This document shows positions 6,673 to 7,942 of a DNA stretch of 7,942 nt, in pieces. This DNA comes from an uncultured bacterium (GTDB taxonomy: Bacteria > Planctomycetota > UBA1135 > GCA-002686595), in contig CADEGS010000205.1 in assembly GCA_902826945.1 (NCBI GenBank), positions 1 through 7,942 of the forward strand, in the 5' to 3' direction. Below the pieces are notes generated by a model, which had not been told where the DNA came from, made no database searches, and saw only the letters and a list, made by a program, of their open reading frames with translations. Position 1 is the first letter of the stretch. Every line of letters begins with the position of its first letter. A program made the translations under genes and the position numbers.

Positions 6673-6688
6673 GGGGCGAGGGGGCGAG
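6673..6688. repeat. Two direct copies of GGGGCGAG before small gene copy 2
   Basis: GGGGCGAG occurs at 6673-6680 and again at 6681-6688, followed by a partial third copy (GGGG). On the sense strand of the gene this is a CTCGCCCC repeat directly before the ATG, where a purine-rich Shine-Dalgarno sequence would be expected. It may be simple slippage. Confidence 0.5.
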
Positions 6689-6741
6689 GGGTTCGTGCCG
6701 GGGCCGCGCTGTCCGCGACGCCGGGTTCGGACGCCGTTCCC

Positions 6742-6747
6742 AGCATA
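6742..6747 (-). promoter_or_regulatory. Possible -10 box for the small membrane-protein pair
   Basis: Minus-strand CCGCTATGCTGGG contains TATGCT (four of six matches to TATAAT), an AT-rich island in a GC-rich gap. Transcription from it would begin near 6735 with a leader of about 60 bases. It lies just downstream of the hairpin at 6766-6791, consistent with the pair having its own promoter. No -35 box is seen. Confidence 0.3.
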
Positions 6748-6765
6748 GCGGACCCGCGGCGGCCG

Positions 6766-6791
6766 GGTCCCGGAAAGCCCTTCCGGGGACC
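6766..6791 (-). terminator. Intergenic hairpin after the SGNH/DUF5989 gene
   Basis: GGTCCCGGAA (6766-6775), a five-base loop (AGCCC) and TTCCGGGGACC (6781-6791) form a ten-pair stem with one bulged G. It starts 23 bases after the large gene's stop on the minus strand. No T-tract follows, so it is not a classical intrinsic terminator. It could be a 3' end-stabilising or partial termination structure separating the large gene from the two small ones. Confidence 0.4.
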
Positions 6792-6814
6792 GGGCGGGGC
6801 CCGCCGGACGGCTC

Positions 6815-7942
6815 CTAGAACAACGTGTAAATGAACGGAGCGATCAGCGGCGAGCTGGCGGCGACGACCAGCAGGCTGCCGATGCTCAGCAGCACGACGA
6901 CCAGCGGCATCAGGTACCAGTGTCCGCGCAGCGTGAACGCCTTGAGCAGCTCGACGATCGTTCCGACGCGCCGGCCGAGCTTCCACACGACGAAGCCGAG
7001 CACGACCGCCGCGAAGCCCAGGAGCACCCACGGCGTGACCTGCGGGGGCACGAGCCGCAGCAGGCGCCCGCCGAGGAGCACGATCGCGAAGATCGCGGCC
7101 AGCATCCCGCCGACCTTGAGGAAGGCCAGCGCGGGCTTCTCGTCGCGGTAGGTGAGCGCGAAGCCCGCGCCCAGCACGACCCACAGCGCGCCGAAGAGGA
7201 CCAGCCAGCGCGGCGCGCCGCCGCCCTCGTCGGGCACGGCGGCCAGGGTGGCCTCGGTGATCGCTCCGTGCTCGGCCGGGAACGCGCCCAGCGCGTCGAG
7301 CTCGTCGTGCACGATGGCGGCGAAGACCTCGTTGCCGTGCGGGTCGAAGTGCCACTCCTGGTCGAAGTAGAGCGGGCGGCCGCCGTCCTCGGCCGCGGCG
7401 CGCAGCTTCTTGCGCACGTCGATCGAGGGGATGCCGAGCTCGCGCGCCAGGCCGAGGAACAGCTCCACCGGCCGGTCGGGGGACCAGGCCTCCGGCGGGA
7501 CGGCGCGCAGCGCGGTCTCCTGCAGCTTCTGGCGCTCCGCGGGCTGGATGGCGCTCTCGGAGGGGATCGGCACCATCACGAGCGGCGCGCCGAGCTCGCG
7601 GCAGCCGCGCTGCAGCGCGAGCAGCGCGCCCCTCGTGCGCGCCAGCGCGTCGTCGACGAGCGGCGGCGGGTCGAGCAGGAGCGGCGCGAACTCCGCGTAC
7701 ACCCAGGCCTGGCCGCCGGCGGGCTGGAAGTGGTCGGGCGGTGGGCCGCCGCCGCCGCGCAAGACGGGCGCGATCTCCTTCTGCCACAGGTTGCCGATCG
7801 CCGTGGCGGAGAGCCAGCCGCGCGGGCCGGGGTCCACCAGCGCGCGCTCCTCGAGCGTGCCGTCGGGCCGGAAGCGGGGCTTCGGGAAGCGCGTGTAGCG
7901 CTCCTGGCCGTTCCAGTAGATGTCGTTCTCGTAGGGGAAGAG
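6815..7942 (-). CDS. SGNH-hydrolase-like protein fused to four membrane helices with a DUF5989-like tail (5' end outside window)
   Basis: The last 375 residues of a larger protein; the frame is open to the right edge, so the GTG at 7837 is an internal valine codon. Residues 1-215 (LFPYENDIYWNGQERYTRFP onward) look like an SGNH/GDSL hydrolase: VMVPIPSESAI at 123-133, GIPSIDVRKKL at 170-180, and FDQEWHFDPHGNEVFA at 193-208. H198 is the probable catalytic His, with E196 or D194 as its acid partner. The Ser block near the N-terminus is outside the window. Four hydrophobic helices follow at about 246-265, 274-292, 304-321 and 342-362. The last, with LGRRVGTIVELLKAFTLRGHWYLMPL before it and SSPLIAPFIYTLF after it, is a good DUF5989 match; the preceding three may be SxtJ-like, which is weaker. 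Such SGNH domains often act as O-acyl transferases or esterases on glycans, so a role in glycan decoration is plausible but not shown. Confidence 0.72.
   Translation of the reverse strand, partial: LFPYENDIYWNGQERYTRFPKPRFRPDGTLEERALVDPGPRGWLSATAIGNLWQKEIAPVLRGGGGPPPDHFQPAGGQAWVYAEFAPLLLDPPPLVDDALARTRGALLALQRGCRELGAPLVMVPIPSESAIQPAERQKLQETALRAVPPEAWSPDRPVELFLGLARELGIPSIDVRKKLRAAAEDGGRPLYFDQEWHFDPHGNEVFAAIVHDELDALGAFPAEHGAITEATLAAVPDEGGGAPRWLVLFGALWVVLGAGFALTYRDEKPALAFLKVGGMLAAIFAIVLLGGRLLRLVPPQVTPWVLLGFAAVVLGFVVWKLGRRVGTIVELLKAFTLRGHWYLMPLVVVLLSIGSLLVVAASSPLIAPFIYTLF

Noticed and set aside
6427..6834. Plus-strand frames across the two small genes
   Set aside because: They lack motifs, whereas the minus-strand frames are conserved between the duplicated units and have a membrane-helix pattern.
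7835..7837. GTG at 7837 as the start of the SGNH fusion gene
   Set aside because: The same frame stays open to the window edge and encodes sensible SGNH-type sequence (ENDIYWNGQERYTRFPKP), so the GTG is an internal Val codon.

Overview
The window is very GC-rich bacterial chromosome (nearly every third codon position is G or C). It carries nine protein genes packed closely with no RNA genes, CRISPR array, transposase or phage gene that I can see. The archaeal/eukaryal-type prolyl-tRNA synthetase, the secreted metalloprotease with a PPC domain, and the SGNH hydrolase joined to a DUF5989-like membrane tail together suggest a Planctomycetota member. A myxobacterium or related high-GC lineage is the main alternative. 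This is inference; there is no marker gene that settles it.

Left part (1-1450): the first codons of proS on the minus strand, cut by the window edge; a divergent stand-alone two-CBS-domain protein (431-979, +); and, convergent with it, an OsmC/Ohr-family protein (992-1450, -). These look like housekeeping or stress genes with individual promoters.

Middle (1735-6370, + strand): a large exported protein with a HELGH zinc-peptidase motif, a PPC domain and a C-terminal Ig/PKD-like domain. It is followed by a two-gene glycosyltransferase operon, GT4 then GT2, overlapping by four bases. The GT4 gene has an extended -10-like box ending six bases before its ATG and no Shine-Dalgarno sequence, so its mRNA may be leaderless.

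Right part (6381-7942, - strand): this is the most unusual region. A gene entering from the right edge encodes an SGNH-hydrolase-like domain followed by four membrane helices, and ends in a DUF5989-like tail (...PFIYTLF). Downstream lie two tiny genes (43 and 44 codons), tandem duplicates of each other. Their single-helix products share the YWxWIVVPM start and the FxYNVF end and resemble the last membrane segment of the large protein. From memory, DUF5989/SxtK-like and SxtJ-like small membrane proteins often sit beside NodU/SxtI-type carbamoyltransferases. With two glycosyltransferases converging on this island, the region may belong to a cell-surface or secreted glycan system with acyl or carbamoyl decoration; that link is inference.

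Promoter calls are -10-like AT-rich islands only, since recognisable -35 boxes are absent. All stretches between genes are under 300 bases and are described in the features.
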